Assembly (NCBI GenBank): GCA_040877625.1
Contig: JBBDNK010000028.1
Location: 62,001-126,000, forward strand
Direction: 5' to 3'
Length of the DNA: 64,000 nt
From: Methylonatrum sp040877625
Lineage (GTDB): Bacteria; Pseudomonadota; Gammaproteobacteria; Nitrococcales; Aquisalimonadaceae
The notes under the pieces were generated by a model. The model worked only from the letters and a program-made list of their open reading frames with translations, did not search any database and was not told the DNA's origin. Shown here piece by piece: positions 26,588 to 35,054 of the stretch (position 1 is its first letter; each line of letters starts with the position of its first letter). A program made the position numbers and the translations under genes.

Positions 26588-26642
26588 AATGGTAGTCCTT
26601 GCAGTTGCTGCGCTCATCCTGTTTGCTGCTTGTGGCTGGTAA
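26583..26642 (+). CDS. Tiny lipoprotein-like frame
   Basis: 19 codons: MRMVVLAVAALILFAACGW then TAA. It has the form of a lipoprotein signal with lipobox FAAC followed by only two residues. It may be an entericidin-like peptide or the start of a deleted immunity lipoprotein. It begins 9 bp after the effector stop. Confidence 0.3.
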   Translation: MRMVVLAVAALILFAACGW

Positions 26643-26714
26643 GGTCGCACTCTGATTGGCGGTGCCTATGCGTAGTCAATCCCACTCCAAGCCATCGTTT
26701 GTAGGACTCAATGC

Positions 26715-27038
26715 ATGATGCGACTTTTAATTGCCAGCATGACAATAGTTCTAGCGTTACTAATTGTCATTCTGGGTATAATTGCGGTTAACTGGGGTCT
26801 TGAAGAATACCTTGATTCATGTGGCCTGTCTAAGAAACAGGCGAGAAACATGGTTGTTTCGCACTTGATGCACAAAGATCCGCAGCCCGAGGATAATCTC
26901 CAGCTCACCATGAATCGAGGAACGTGCTCTTATGACTACTATTATCATGGTCCTGCTGGAAGAATATCGTATAGGGTTTTCAGTACCCAGTTTGAGGGAG
27001 TAAAGCTTACTTGGTGGGACTATGACCGCAATGGTTAG
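26715..27038 (+). CDS. Membrane-anchored small protein, candidate immunity factor
   Basis: 107 residues. A single N-terminal membrane segment (LLIASMTIVLALLIVILGIIAVNW) is followed by a periplasmic part with two Cys (YLDSCGLSKKQA and NRGTCSYDYYYHG) that could form a disulphide bond. The gene is AT-rich and follows the putative effector. No family is recognised. It could protect against the neighbouring effector or be an accessory gene; the context is the only evidence. Confidence 0.6.
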   Translation: MMRLLIASMTIVLALLIVILGIIAVNWGLEEYLDSCGLSKKQARNMVVSHLMHKDPQPEDNLQLTMNRGTCSYDYYYHGPAGRISYRVFSTQFEGVKLTWWDYDRNG

Positions 27039-27098
27039 CTCAAATCGGCGCCTCTCAAGCTTTGCTGGCTAGTAAGCCTTCCCGAGGACCTAGAAACC

Positions 27099-27233
27099 AT
27101 GTTCCGATTCATCTCCATCACACTGTCCCTGTTTCTTGCAATCCTTGCGACTTGCGCGGCGTTTGCCGACAACCTCCACTTCTTGGATTGTGAAGACGAC
27201 GCGGTGAAGGCGAACCGCTTTCGCCAGCACTGA
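27099..27233 (+). pseudogene. Truncated copy of the secreted immunity-like gene
   Basis: 44 codons: MFRFISITLSLFLAILATCA, AFADNLHFLDCEDD, then an unrelated ending. The first 37 residues are almost the same as the start of the protein at 27842 (ISITLSLFLALLATCAAFAD). The GAGGACCTAGAAACC leader also resembles the one at 27270. It is the stub of a third copy in the array. Confidence 0.75.
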
Positions 27234-27284
27234 TGGCATTTAGTGCTTTCGAGGACTCAATGGTCTTTCTGAGGAATAGAAACC

Positions 27285-27836
27285 TTGCTCCGAACTACCT
27301 TAATCGCTCTGTCTCTGATTTCGGCCCTTTCTGTGAGTGATTCGGTTTCCGCCAATGGCCTTCGTCTGGACTGCGAGGATGGTGGACTCACAAGTATCGA
27401 AGAAGTGCGGAATGGAGAAACCTTCTCCAGCGTATCCTATATCGTGAGCCAGGGCGAAGAAGGGATCTTCGGCACCATCATGACCATGCGATACAATGAT
27501 GAGGATCTGCCGCTGGGAATGATTGGCGACATATCCGGCATGAACCCCGCATCTCGGGAGAAGGCGATTACTCACAATTATGAACGTCTTGTTCTGAGGG
27601 AAACCTTCTTCAAGGTCAGTGAAGTCACCGCAGTGCATTTCAACGGCCGGGATTACGTCAGATACGACGGTGCGACATTCGAACAAGATCAGCATGCTTT
27701 GTTCCATGTTGTGGCTTACGACAATTTTGCGAAAATCGCTCTAACTCGGGATGTTGGCGGCGAAAATATTGAGTTATTGATAGCCGCACTAGATGATTCC
27801 CTCGGCCATTGCCATTTACCAGGCATGACCAAGTGA
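27285..27836 (+). CDS. Secreted immunity-like protein, copy 1
   Basis: 183 residues from a TTG start at 27285, with GAGGAA upstream. A Sec signal peptide (about 24 residues, ending SVSA-NG) is followed by LRLDCEDGGLTSIEEVRNGE and a C-terminus ending GHCHLPGMTK. It is a clear paralogue of the next gene: the LDCEDG start, the HVVAYDNFAKIAL segment and the HCHLP.MTK end are shared. It should be periplasmic, with one disulphide between the two conserved Cys. Function is inferred from context: neutralising a periplasmic effector. Confidence 0.65.
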   Translation: MLRTTLIALSLISALSVSDSVSANGLRLDCEDGGLTSIEEVRNGETFSSVSYIVSQGEEGIFGTIMTMRYNDEDLPLGMIGDISGMNPASREKAITHNYERLVLRETFFKVSEVTAVHFNGRDYVRYDGATFEQDQHALFHVVAYDNFAKIALTRDVGGENIELLIAALDDSLGHCHLPGMTK

Positions 27837-27841
27837 GTTAT

Positions 27842-28405
27842 ATGTTCGTAAAGCGCAGCTTCATCTCCATCACACTGTCCTTGTTTCTTGCACTCCTTGC
27901 GACTTGTGCGGCGTTTGCCGACAACCGTCACTTCTTGGACTGTGAAGATGGGAGATTCACCTCACTGGACGAAGTAAAGAATAATGGTGAATCCTCAACC
28001 GCCTTTTACAGTGGCGCTTCGGATCGTGAATTCTGGGGCACTATCATGATCATGGTGACGGACTATGACTTAGAGGGCCCTCCCCTGACTCGGGTTGATC
28101 CCAGCTTGGACAATGCAGCCCGAATCAACGCTATTCTCGATAACTATCAAAGTGTTGTGCTGGAGGACATGCACCTGTGGAATGCGACGAACAGATCCGA
28201 GTTTGCTCTCAACGGACGCCGGTATGTTGGGTTCGAGGGCAAGGCAGTCGGTCGTGACCGTAAGACTGTGGCCCATGTCACCGCCTACGAGCATTTCGCA
28301 AAGATCGCGCTTATCACTGATCTGGATGGCGAAGACTACGATTTTCTGCTGGTAATGCTGGATGATGCTATCAGGCATTGCCATTTACCAAGCATGACCA
28401 AGTAA
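27842..28405 (+). CDS. Secreted immunity-like protein, copy 2
   Basis: 187 residues from the ATG at 27842, only 5 bp after the previous stop. The signal peptide contains SITLSLFLALLATCAAFAD; the mature protein starts NRHFLDCEDGRFTSLDEV and ends RHCHLPSMTK. It shares the fold pattern of copy 1 with diverged middle regions, as expected for immunity proteins under diversification. Downstream lies the second copy of the effector-tail repeat (28474). Confidence 0.65.
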   Translation: MFVKRSFISITLSLFLALLATCAAFADNRHFLDCEDGRFTSLDEVKNNGESSTAFYSGASDREFWGTIMIMVTDYDLEGPPLTRVDPSLDNAARINAILDNYQSVVLEDMHLWNATNRSEFALNGRRYVGFEGKAVGRDRKTVAHVTAYEHFAKIALITDLDGEDYDFLLVMLDDAIRHCHLPSMTK

Positions 28406-28473
28406 GTGACCTATTCGGGATCGGGCTGAACATCGGCGCTGGAGATGGACCACGGAAAAAGACACCACTAATT

Positions 28474-28500
28474 CTCGTGAGCGGTGACCTGCAGTAAGCG
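28474..28500 (+). repeat. 27-bp repeat, copy 2
   Basis: Copy of 26561-26587 (CTCGTGAGCGGTGACCTG plus flanking bases), now without an effector in front of it. Confidence 0.7.
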
Positions 28501-28554
28501 CTCAATGAACCTCGTTGTTTCCCGTGGCGAGGGGGTAGGGTAGCTGCACAGCGG

Positions 28555-28803
28555 TTATTTTTTCTGTTGCGAGGCGATATCGATGACGTTGTCCTCCGCC
28601 ATATTTTTCAGTGGTGAGAGCAAGTGCGGTGAGACGTTCCAGCGCTGACTCTGATCCGTCACCACCGTGACGGTCTTGCGGTTGAACTTCATGAGCGTGC
28701 CGGTCAGGCGTCCACTTAATTCTTCCACCTTTTGGCATGGGCCACGCACCCGCCAGCGAAAAAGCTTGAACACAATGCTCCTGTGTACCAGAATGAGCGT
28801 CAA
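28555..28803 (-). pseudogene. Fragment with a small beta-barrel segment
   Basis: An 82-codon minus frame. The central part SGRLTGTLMKFNRKTVTVVT, DQSQRWNVSPHLLSPL resembles the short 'GTV-KxNxKTVxVxTxDG-WxVSPxLL' barrel found at the end of some SprT-like proteins. The N-terminal part looks unrelated, so this is probably a remnant or a fused start. It lies downstream of DUF3800 on the same strand. Confidence 0.4.
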
Positions 28804-28829
28804 AGGACTGGGGATGCCCGGTCGACAGG

Positions 28830-28855
28830 AGGCCTCGGTGGAAGCATCGGGGCCT
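28830..28855 (+). terminator. Putative terminator between convergent modules
   Basis: AGGCCTCGGTG and CATCGGGGCCT pair, with G-T wobbles, around GAAG, followed on the plus strand by TTTTGTTGT. It lies 9 bp beyond the DUF3800 stop and could work for plus-strand transcripts. Confidence 0.45.
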
Positions 28856-28863
28856 TTTGTTGT

Positions 28864-29604
28864 CTAGGGGAAACACTTCAGCCCCCTGCCATCATGCCTG
28901 CCTTGGTCATCCCGGTAAAATTTCGGTTCAAGCACCTGATAGGCCCGATTCTCCTGCTCCGGCCGCAAGATACTCATACCGACGGGCCGGGCCACCAGGT
29001 CGGCCAATTGAAGTCCGGCGGAGTTGCACTTCTTGTCGGCGAAAACAAGCTCGAAGGGCAAGGAATCGCCGCCAAAATTCCCGCCATCGCAGATGCGGCG
29101 AAACTCCAGCTCCAACTCGTCGTCTTCACGCTTGCCTCGCTGCTCAACAACGACATGCGTCTGTCGGTGCTGATCGCGCCGGCCCCGCAGGAAAAAGTAG
29201 AGGCGCTCCAGGCCGAACTTCAGCGCCACATGGTAAGGGTTGTCCGGCACCGCGTAGCGGTCACGGTAGGCTTCCTTCCTGATGACCGAACAGATCAGAG
29301 TGAACGGTGTATCCACCACTATCTGCGTCAGCTCATCCAGAAACGCCTGCTTGCGCTCGGGGTTTTTCAAGAAGGCGAACGCCTTGCGATCCTTGCGAAT
29401 ATCGGTTTCATGCAGAACCACCTGATCATGACCGAAATGTTCAAACTTGAACGCTTGCAGCGCTGGCACTAGGCGCTCTCGGTAATCCCGCTTGTGGAAA
29501 ATGCAGAATGCCAGCACGAAAACAGGATAGTACTTGTCGATGGAAGCGAGCCCGTGATCGCCGCTCTCGTCGACATAGACAATGTAATCGGAAAAATCCG
29601 TCAT
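28864..29604 (-). CDS. DUF3800 domain protein
   Basis: 246 residues from the ATG at 29604. The DUF3800 pattern is YIVYVDESGDHGL at the start (Asp-Glu-Ser-Gly), FHKRDYRERLVPALQAFK, HVVVEQRGKREDDELELEF (second acidic cluster) and CNSAGLQLADLVARPVG (AD near the end). The fold is RNase H-like with an acidic active site; the family is common in defence islands, but its activity is not established. The ATG overlaps the stop of the hsdM remnant by 4 bp. The gene looks intact. Confidence 0.85.
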   Translation of the reverse strand: MTDFSDYIVYVDESGDHGLASIDKYYPVFVLAFCIFHKRDYRERLVPALQAFKFEHFGHDQVVLHETDIRKDRKAFAFLKNPERKQAFLDELTQIVVDTPFTLICSVIRKEAYRDRYAVPDNPYHVALKFGLERLYFFLRGRRDQHRQTHVVVEQRGKREDDELELEFRRICDGGNFGGDSLPFELVFADKKCNSAGLQLADLVARPVGMSILRPEQENRAYQVLEPKFYRDDQGRHDGRGLKCFP

Positions 29605-29993
29605 CCTTGACCTCCGATATTCCCCAGGCGGCCGCCGTGCTCCTCCACAAAGCGCTCGGATTGCACGAACATGCCGCCGGAACCGCAGCAGGGGTCGAAC
29701 ACCCGGCCCTTGTAAGGTTCGAGCATTTCCACCAGCAGTTGCACCACGCATTGCGGGGTGTAGAACTCGCCACCGCCCTTGCACTCGGCGGGGCCGAATT
29801 TGCCCAGGAAGTACTCATACACCCGACCCAGCGGGTCCTGCACGCCGGACTGGCGGGCCTGCAGGTCGATATCGCCCACGGTTTTGACCAGCTCGCCCAG
29901 GCGGGTTTTGTCCAGCGCCGGGCGGGAGTAGTCCTTGGGCAGCACGCCCTTGAGTGAGGGGTTTTCCCCGCTCCAGCGCCACCATGGCTTCAT
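29601..29993 (-). pseudogene. Remnant of a second hsdM
   Basis: 130 codons from the ATG at 29993: RWSGENPSLKGVLPKDYSRP, DKTRLGELVKTVGDIDLQA, GRVYEYFLGKFG, GGGEFYTPQCVVQLLVEML and FDPCCGSGGMFVQSERFVEE. These match the middle of HsdM from the end of the N-terminal domain to the AdoMet motif. It lacks the start of the N-terminal domain and everything after motif I, including NPPF. It is cut by the DUF3800 gene and is not the same subfamily as the full hsdM at 15.2 kb. Confidence 0.85.
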
Positions 29994-30070
29994 CGCTTGC
30001 GCTCCGGCAGCTTGCTCAGAATACTTTGCATGCCACAGGTGTCGCCCTGCCCCCAGTCCGGCCCCATCAT
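29990..30070 (-). CDS. 26-residue frame coupled to the hsdM remnant
   Basis: MMGPDWGQGDTCGMQSILSK then LPERKR and stop; GGAGGG lies 6 nt upstream of the ATG. The stop overlaps the remnant's ATG. It may be the linker of a deleted gene or a translated leader peptide. Low support. Confidence 0.25.
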   Translation of the reverse strand: MMGPDWGQGDTCGMQSILSKLPERKR

Positions 30071-30105
30071 AGCCTGTGCCCTCCGCTGGCGTTTGTTCTC
30101 GGGCG

Positions 30106-33100
30106 TTACGCCTTGGGTGAAAGATCAATCGCCCATTGTGCAACATCGGCATCATCCAGGTCAGTACGGTCCAGCAGGGACAACAACTCCTCCTGCCGGG
30201 GCTGGCCGAAGACCACGCGGTACGCCGCCAGTTGCCGCTTGAGGCGTCTGAATGCTTCAACTTCGCTGGTGAACGGTAGGGTTGGTACGCGTCTCTGGAC
30301 CGTGTACGCCCCCGGAGCCATCCAGAAGGGGACGAGGTCGCTCTCGCCCCGCGCTCGGGCTTCGGCATCAGCGAGCGTGAACGCGAGATCCCACGGGTTT
30401 TCGCCGGCCCGCCGCTGGTCAAGGGCGGTGGCGGCGAAGGATGCCGCGACGTTCCTGCGCACGGCGTGGCCCTTGTACCGGTGCACGCGCCCTTCCCTTT
30501 GCTCCAGGTCCACCGGATTTCCGGGTAGGTTCCAGTGCACCAGACGATGACACCAGGGGTGGAAGTCCAGGCCTTCCTGGCCGATCGACGTGCTGGCGAG
30601 GACGAACGGCCGGAACGGGCTGTTGAACGCGGCCCGTACGGCGTCCTGGCTGGAAACGCCTTCCTCGGTTGCCAGGTTTCCGAAGCGCAGCGCCAGCGTG
30701 GTGCGCAAGCGGATCACCGACTCATCGACGCCGCCGTTGCCGTTGTCCTCGTAGAAATGTGTGTGCACCCGGGAAGGCCGCGGCTCCACCGAGGCGGCGA
30801 TTTTCGCGGCACATCGCGCGCTGATGGTTTCCGGTGATTCCTGCTCCGACCAGGCGTGCTGCTCCCAGGTCATGTGCCAGGTTTCGTCCAGCACGGACTG
30901 CAGGTTGCCGTCGGCGCAATAGGCAAGAACCTGTCGCCAGTACGCCGTGTCCCGCGTTTCCGCCCGGCCGCCCTGCTCCGAAAGCTGGTTAAGCAGCCTG
31001 ATCACCGCCGGGCGGTTGAATAGCTTCCAGAACGCGTGTGCCACGTTGATGGAAAGAACGCGCCGCGTCTCGTCCTTGACACCAGCCGAACCCAGGGTCC
31101 GTGCCGCCAGGACGCCGGGAGCTCCCAGGGCGATGTCCGTCACCAGCTCAGCCAGGCCAGCGGGGCGACGGCCCAGGTCCGTCGGGTCCAGGTCGAGGAG
31201 ATCATCAATATAATCGGGAAGCACCTCCGGATTCGGCTTGCTCACGTTGCCGGGGTCTGCGTCCCGCCACGAGGTGAGGAATTCCCGCAAGTTGGGATCG
31301 ATCAGCAGCAGCACCGCCCACTCCCAGCGTTCGTCCACGGGCTCGTCCCGGGGATCCGGCAGCCCCGCACCGGACAGCAGCGCGTCCACCCTGCTTCGCA
31401 CCCAGTCGCGCCGGTCCATGCCGGCGGGGGCCGCGAGGGGGTGCGCCTCGTCGGCCAGAACCAGGCAGGGCAGCAGCAGCAGAAGCAAGCGATGCCTTGA
31501 GCGGGTTCCCTCGACGGGCTGGGTCAGGCGCAGCAAGCCGCGCTGCTGCTTATCCGGCTCCAGATAGCCCTTCATGCTGCCGCCGACCATCCGGCGTTCG
31601 GCCTCGTAGCTGAGGACGGCGCTGACCACGTCGGGCACCACGTTCCAGGCCGAGAACAGCAGCGTCTTGGTGCGGTCCTCTTGGCCCTTGTAGGCCCCCC
31701 GAAAGGGCCAGTACGGGATCGTCGGCGGCATCCAGAGCAATTTCCAGAGGCCGGTATCCAGCAGGTCGCGAACCAGCTCGCGCAGCTTGGCGTGCCCCGG
31801 ATCCAGTTCCGCCCAGCGTTCGATGTGCCGCCGTTTCAGAAAGGCGTCGTCGTGGGAATTCAGGACGCGGAGAACTTTTTCCGGCGACAGTTCCAGGGTC
31901 TCCGTGAGTCGGTCATTGAACTTGTAGCCCTGCATGAAGTGCGGCAGGTACGGTGCGGACTTCCAGAAGGTCATGGGGTCCGAATCGCCGACGGACCTGA
32001 ACAGGGCGTCCGCGGCGAAGTACTGCCGAATGTCGCCGGCGCGGAGGTCGAGCAGGATCTCCGGCGCTGTCAGCATGGCGTCCCGCTCCGCGCTTGCGGA
32101 CACGCGCTCGGTGCGTGCCATGACCGCTGTCAGGCTGCGTTCCACCGCCTGCTTGGCGGCCATGATATCGCCGATATCATCCTCGGCCGCGCGCTTCAGT
32201 CCTCGGCTGAACGATGCCAATTCGGCCTTGAGCCGGCGCAATCTCTGATCGTCGTTATTCAGTAGAAAAGCCGTGGTTGCCAGGAAATCCTGGTAGTGGT
32301 CCTCTTGTTCGATCTCGGCGTCCGCCGTGTACAGCTTGTAGGGTGTGGCAGACAGCAGAAGAGTGCGTACCGGGTGCCCTTCCGGGGTCTTGGCGTGGAA
32401 CAGGGCTCGGGCCAGCCGCGCCGCCGGGTCAGCGGACTCCTCGGGGCTTTCCAGCAAAGGCTTGAAGCGCTGGAACTCGTCGAGAATGATCAGATCCGGC
32501 TCGAGGGCCTGGACGCAGACTTCTGCCAGCAGGCGGCGCAGCTCGCCGGTGAGTTGGTTGCGCCTGTAACGCGCTTCGTCCGGGTAGAACGCGCGTCTGC
32601 GCCTAAACCACTGGTGAATGACCTCGTGCATCTCCCGGCGCAACTGGTGGTCCGCCGTGAAGCGTCGTTGGAAGTTCCGGCGGATGTCCGGGTCCAGCGG
32701 CAGCTCGTTGTAATCAAGCTTCGTACGCCAGTGTCCGGTTCTGGTTACGGCCCCCTGCAACAGGTTCATCAAACCGATGCGCGGCTCGACCAGACCTTCC
32801 AGCAAATGAAACAGAATGCGCCTTTCATCGGCCATGCCGCCATAGTGGCCCATGTTGAAGGACGTCCCGGGGGTGAAGCTGATGAAATTGATCTTGCTGT
32901 CGCCCAGGCCGGGGCGCCCTTCCCGCGGTGCCAGTTCAGTGGCCAGCATGGTCAGGCGGGTGGCGAGCGCGAGCGAGCGCTCCGCCTCGCCGGACACCTG
33001 GAGCTTGGGGAGGTTGGACCGGGCGATGCTCTGGTTGCTGCAGATATAGACGATGTCGATACGCTCGACGTCGTCCCACATGTGGTCGATTGCGCGGCCG

Positions 33101-33267
33101 ATGATGCCCCGCGCCACCAGAGTCTTGCCCAAGCCGACCTCATCGGCGACAAGAAAGCGGGATGTACTGTCCTGGGCGATGAAAAGACGATCGAACGCGT
33201 GATCCACCGTGCGCCGCTGGAAGGGTTTCAGCGGCCGCAGGACCGTTTCGAGATCCGGGCGCGTCAT
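30106..33267 (-). CDS. SF2 helicase of a DUF6361-PLD-helicase operon
   Basis: 1053 residues from the ATG at 33267 (MTRPDLETVLRPLKPFQRRT); a longer frame to 33822 reads into the PLD gene and is not needed. Motifs: Walker A VADEVGLGKTLVARG (about 40-54), LIILDEFQRFKPLL (DEFQ variant of DExx, about 285), LLLSATPYKLY (motif III), STSIGQEGLDFH and LEQREGRVHRYKGH (motifs V-VI). The layout is SNF2/RapA-like, with a large insertion between the two lobes. The start overlaps the PLD stop by 4 bp. It likely moves on duplex DNA to present it to the PLD protein. Confidence 0.88.
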   Translation of the reverse strand: MTRPDLETVLRPLKPFQRRTVDHAFDRLFIAQDSTSRFLVADEVGLGKTLVARGIIGRAIDHMWDDVERIDIVYICSNQSIARSNLPKLQVSGEAERSLALATRLTMLATELAPREGRPGLGDSKINFISFTPGTSFNMGHYGGMADERRILFHLLEGLVEPRIGLMNLLQGAVTRTGHWRTKLDYNELPLDPDIRRNFQRRFTADHQLRREMHEVIHQWFRRRRAFYPDEARYRRNQLTGELRRLLAEVCVQALEPDLIILDEFQRFKPLLESPEESADPAARLARALFHAKTPEGHPVRTLLLSATPYKLYTADAEIEQEDHYQDFLATTAFLLNNDDQRLRRLKAELASFSRGLKRAAEDDIGDIMAAKQAVERSLTAVMARTERVSASAERDAMLTAPEILLDLRAGDIRQYFAADALFRSVGDSDPMTFWKSAPYLPHFMQGYKFNDRLTETLELSPEKVLRVLNSHDDAFLKRRHIERWAELDPGHAKLRELVRDLLDTGLWKLLWMPPTIPYWPFRGAYKGQEDRTKTLLFSAWNVVPDVVSAVLSYEAERRMVGGSMKGYLEPDKQQRGLLRLTQPVEGTRSRHRLLLLLLPCLVLADEAHPLAAPAGMDRRDWVRSRVDALLSGAGLPDPRDEPVDERWEWAVLLLIDPNLREFLTSWRDADPGNVSKPNPEVLPDYIDDLLDLDPTDLGRRPAGLAELVTDIALGAPGVLAARTLGSAGVKDETRRVLSINVAHAFWKLFNRPAVIRLLNQLSEQGGRAETRDTAYWRQVLAYCADGNLQSVLDETWHMTWEQHAWSEQESPETISARCAAKIAASVEPRPSRVHTHFYEDNGNGGVDESVIRLRTTLALRFGNLATEEGVSSQDAVRAAFNSPFRPFVLASTSIGQEGLDFHPWCHRLVHWNLPGNPVDLEQREGRVHRYKGHAVRRNVAASFAATALDQRRAGENPWDLAFTLADAEARARGESDLVPFWMAPGAYTVQRRVPTLPFTSEVEAFRRLKRQLAAYRVVFGQPRQEELLSLLDRTDLDDADVAQWAIDLSPKA

Positions 33268-35054
33268 TTGCCACCCCCTTTCCGGGCCGCCGCGTCCACG
33301 ACTTGCCAGATCGCATGCAGGTCGTCGGGAATGATCTCCCGCCCGTCCGCCGTGGCACGCAGATCCTTTACCAGACGCCGGATGGGATCGAGGCGCGCGG
33401 GCTCCCGCGAGGCGGTCCTGACCAGATCCTCCAGCAGGGTTTCGCGGTCGAATCCGGCACCCCAGGAGCCCGCCCCGGAGCCTGTGCCCGCGGCCCAGTC
33501 CATCAGCCCGTCGAAACCGCCCAGAAGCGCGCGCATGAATTGCAGGAAGCGCTCGGGGCTGTCGATCAGGGTGCGTAGAACCTGGTTGATCCTGCCCTCG
33601 GGCATGCCTTCGACGGGCAGTTTCAGGGCCAGCCGGACGTCGCTGACGTCCGCTTCCACGTGCAGCCGGAAGGCCGCGAACGCGGTGAGCCGCGAGGTGG
33701 GCAATGACCAGACTGACGGTAACTCCAGGTCCCGCGCCAGGTCCTCGCTCACCGATACGGGCCACATCGATACCTTTACATCCGCGGGGAGCGTTATCGC
33801 ACCTTCCAGCACCCACTCCCACGTGTCTTCCTTCGGACGGCAGACAACCTTGAGTTCACTGGCGACCAACCGGTTTTTGGCCTCTTCCAGGGCCTGCTGC
33901 GCGCGTTGCAGCGCGGCGTCACGCTCGGGCGGCTCGGTGCGGCGATAGGGTTCGCAAAGGTTCAGGAATCCAGACTCCCGGAAGCGGTCGATCCCGAATC
34001 CGGTTTTGCCGCCCGGGATGCCCTTGGGCCCGGTGATCGCCGCCATCATTTCCACGTTCTGGCCGGTGAACGCCGCCGCTGTGAGGTTGGCCGAGCCGAC
34101 GAACCAGGTCACCTTGTAGCCGTATTCAATGCCGATCAGCTTGGCGTGGAGTCCGGAGGGCCGCGACGCGGTTTCGTCGTCGGGCTCGTCCGTAGCCATG
34201 TCCGAAAGCGCCAGCACTTCGCTCCAGGAATCCAGCACGCCCTCGGACAACTCGTCCAGCGCCTCGGATCGGCTGACCAGGGTGGTCTCAGACGCGCCAG
34301 TATCCTTTAACGCATCCAGGGCGGTGCGACTCGCGAACGGGGCAATCGCCAGTATGCGCGTGGCCTGCGGCAGCGGCTTCCATGGCGTTTGCCGGCCTGC
34401 GGCCAGGCCGAAGCCGTGGAAGGTTACACACTCATTGAAATCCTTTGGCGCCGGGAAGCGGGTATTCTCGAGTTCGCCCGCGAGATCCGTGAGAGCGGAT
34501 TCCAGTAGCGGGTCAATACCTCGGGTGGAAAGACCCGGCAACGCGCGAACCAGTTGACCAAGCGGCCGCGTTTCGGCAATTGGCCGCTTGCCGCCCGTTG
34601 TTGCCTCGCTGACCAGCGCCACGTCCCAGGAACGATCGAAAGTGAGATTGCGCGAGGCCACCGCGACCCGCAGGAGCGGTGGCTGACCCGGCATCAGGAA
34701 CCGCGCGATCCATACCTTGGGATGGAACGCTCCCCCGTTAGGCGCGCGCACCGGATGCACGCTCGGCTCCAGGCTGGCGTAGAGCGCCCGGCTGGTCCGC
34801 GGGATGGCGATGCCCGCTTCATCCACGAAGACCTGAACCCGCTCTCCCGCTTCTCGCATGGCCTCCAGCAGCAGCAATGGATCTTCCAGCAGCCTTTCCA
34901 CCCCACCGTCAGCGTGCGCGAGCACTGCAAGCGGCAGAGCCAGCAGTACCTCCAGGTCCAGGCTGTAGGTGGTCAGCACTGTCCGGTCCAGGCGGTAGCC
35001 TGCGGGCGGCCGCAGAACATCGATGGCAACGGCACGTGCATCCGGTGACAGCAT
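33264..35054 (-). CDS. Phospholipase D-like nuclease candidate
   Basis: 596 residues with two PLD half-motifs: AFHPKVWIARF ... VAVASRNLTFDRSWD (His 111, Lys 113, Asn 136) and GLHAKLIGIEYG ... TWFVGSANLTAAAF (His 303, Lys 305, Asn 323). This is the HxK-N arrangement of PLD-family phosphodiesterases, used as nucleases in several defence systems (for example DrmC of DISARM). A C-terminal helical part of 200 residues has no known match. It is coupled to DUF6361 (1-bp overlap) and the helicase (4-bp overlap). Cytoplasmic. Confidence 0.88.
   Translation of the reverse strand: MLSPDARAVAIDVLRPPAGYRLDRTVLTTYSLDLEVLLALPLAVLAHADGGVERLLEDPLLLLEAMREAGERVQVFVDEAGIAIPRTSRALYASLEPSVHPVRAPNGGAFHPKVWIARFLMPGQPPLLRVAVASRNLTFDRSWDVALVSEATTGGKRPIAETRPLGQLVRALPGLSTRGIDPLLESALTDLAGELENTRFPAPKDFNECVTFHGFGLAAGRQTPWKPLPQATRILAIAPFASRTALDALKDTGASETTLVSRSEALDELSEGVLDSWSEVLALSDMATDEPDDETASRPSGLHAKLIGIEYGYKVTWFVGSANLTAAAFTGQNVEMMAAITGPKGIPGGKTGFGIDRFRESGFLNLCEPYRRTEPPERDAALQRAQQALEEAKNRLVASELKVVCRPKEDTWEWVLEGAITLPADVKVSMWPVSVSEDLARDLELPSVWSLPTSRLTAFAAFRLHVEADVSDVRLALKLPVEGMPEGRINQVLRTLIDSPERFLQFMRALLGGFDGLMDWAAGTGSGAGSWGAGFDRETLLEDLVRTASREPARLDPIRRLVKDLRATADGREIIPDDLHAIWQVVDAAARKGGGK

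Noticed and set aside
33268..33822. Extended N-terminus of the helicase
   Set aside because: It lies inside the PLD gene in another frame; the ATG at 33267 gives the standard 4-bp overlap and a normal helicase start.
32296..33948. 550-codon plus-strand frame opposite the helicase and PLD genes
   Set aside because: Crosses the boundary of two real minus-strand genes and has no domain; a GC-driven open frame.
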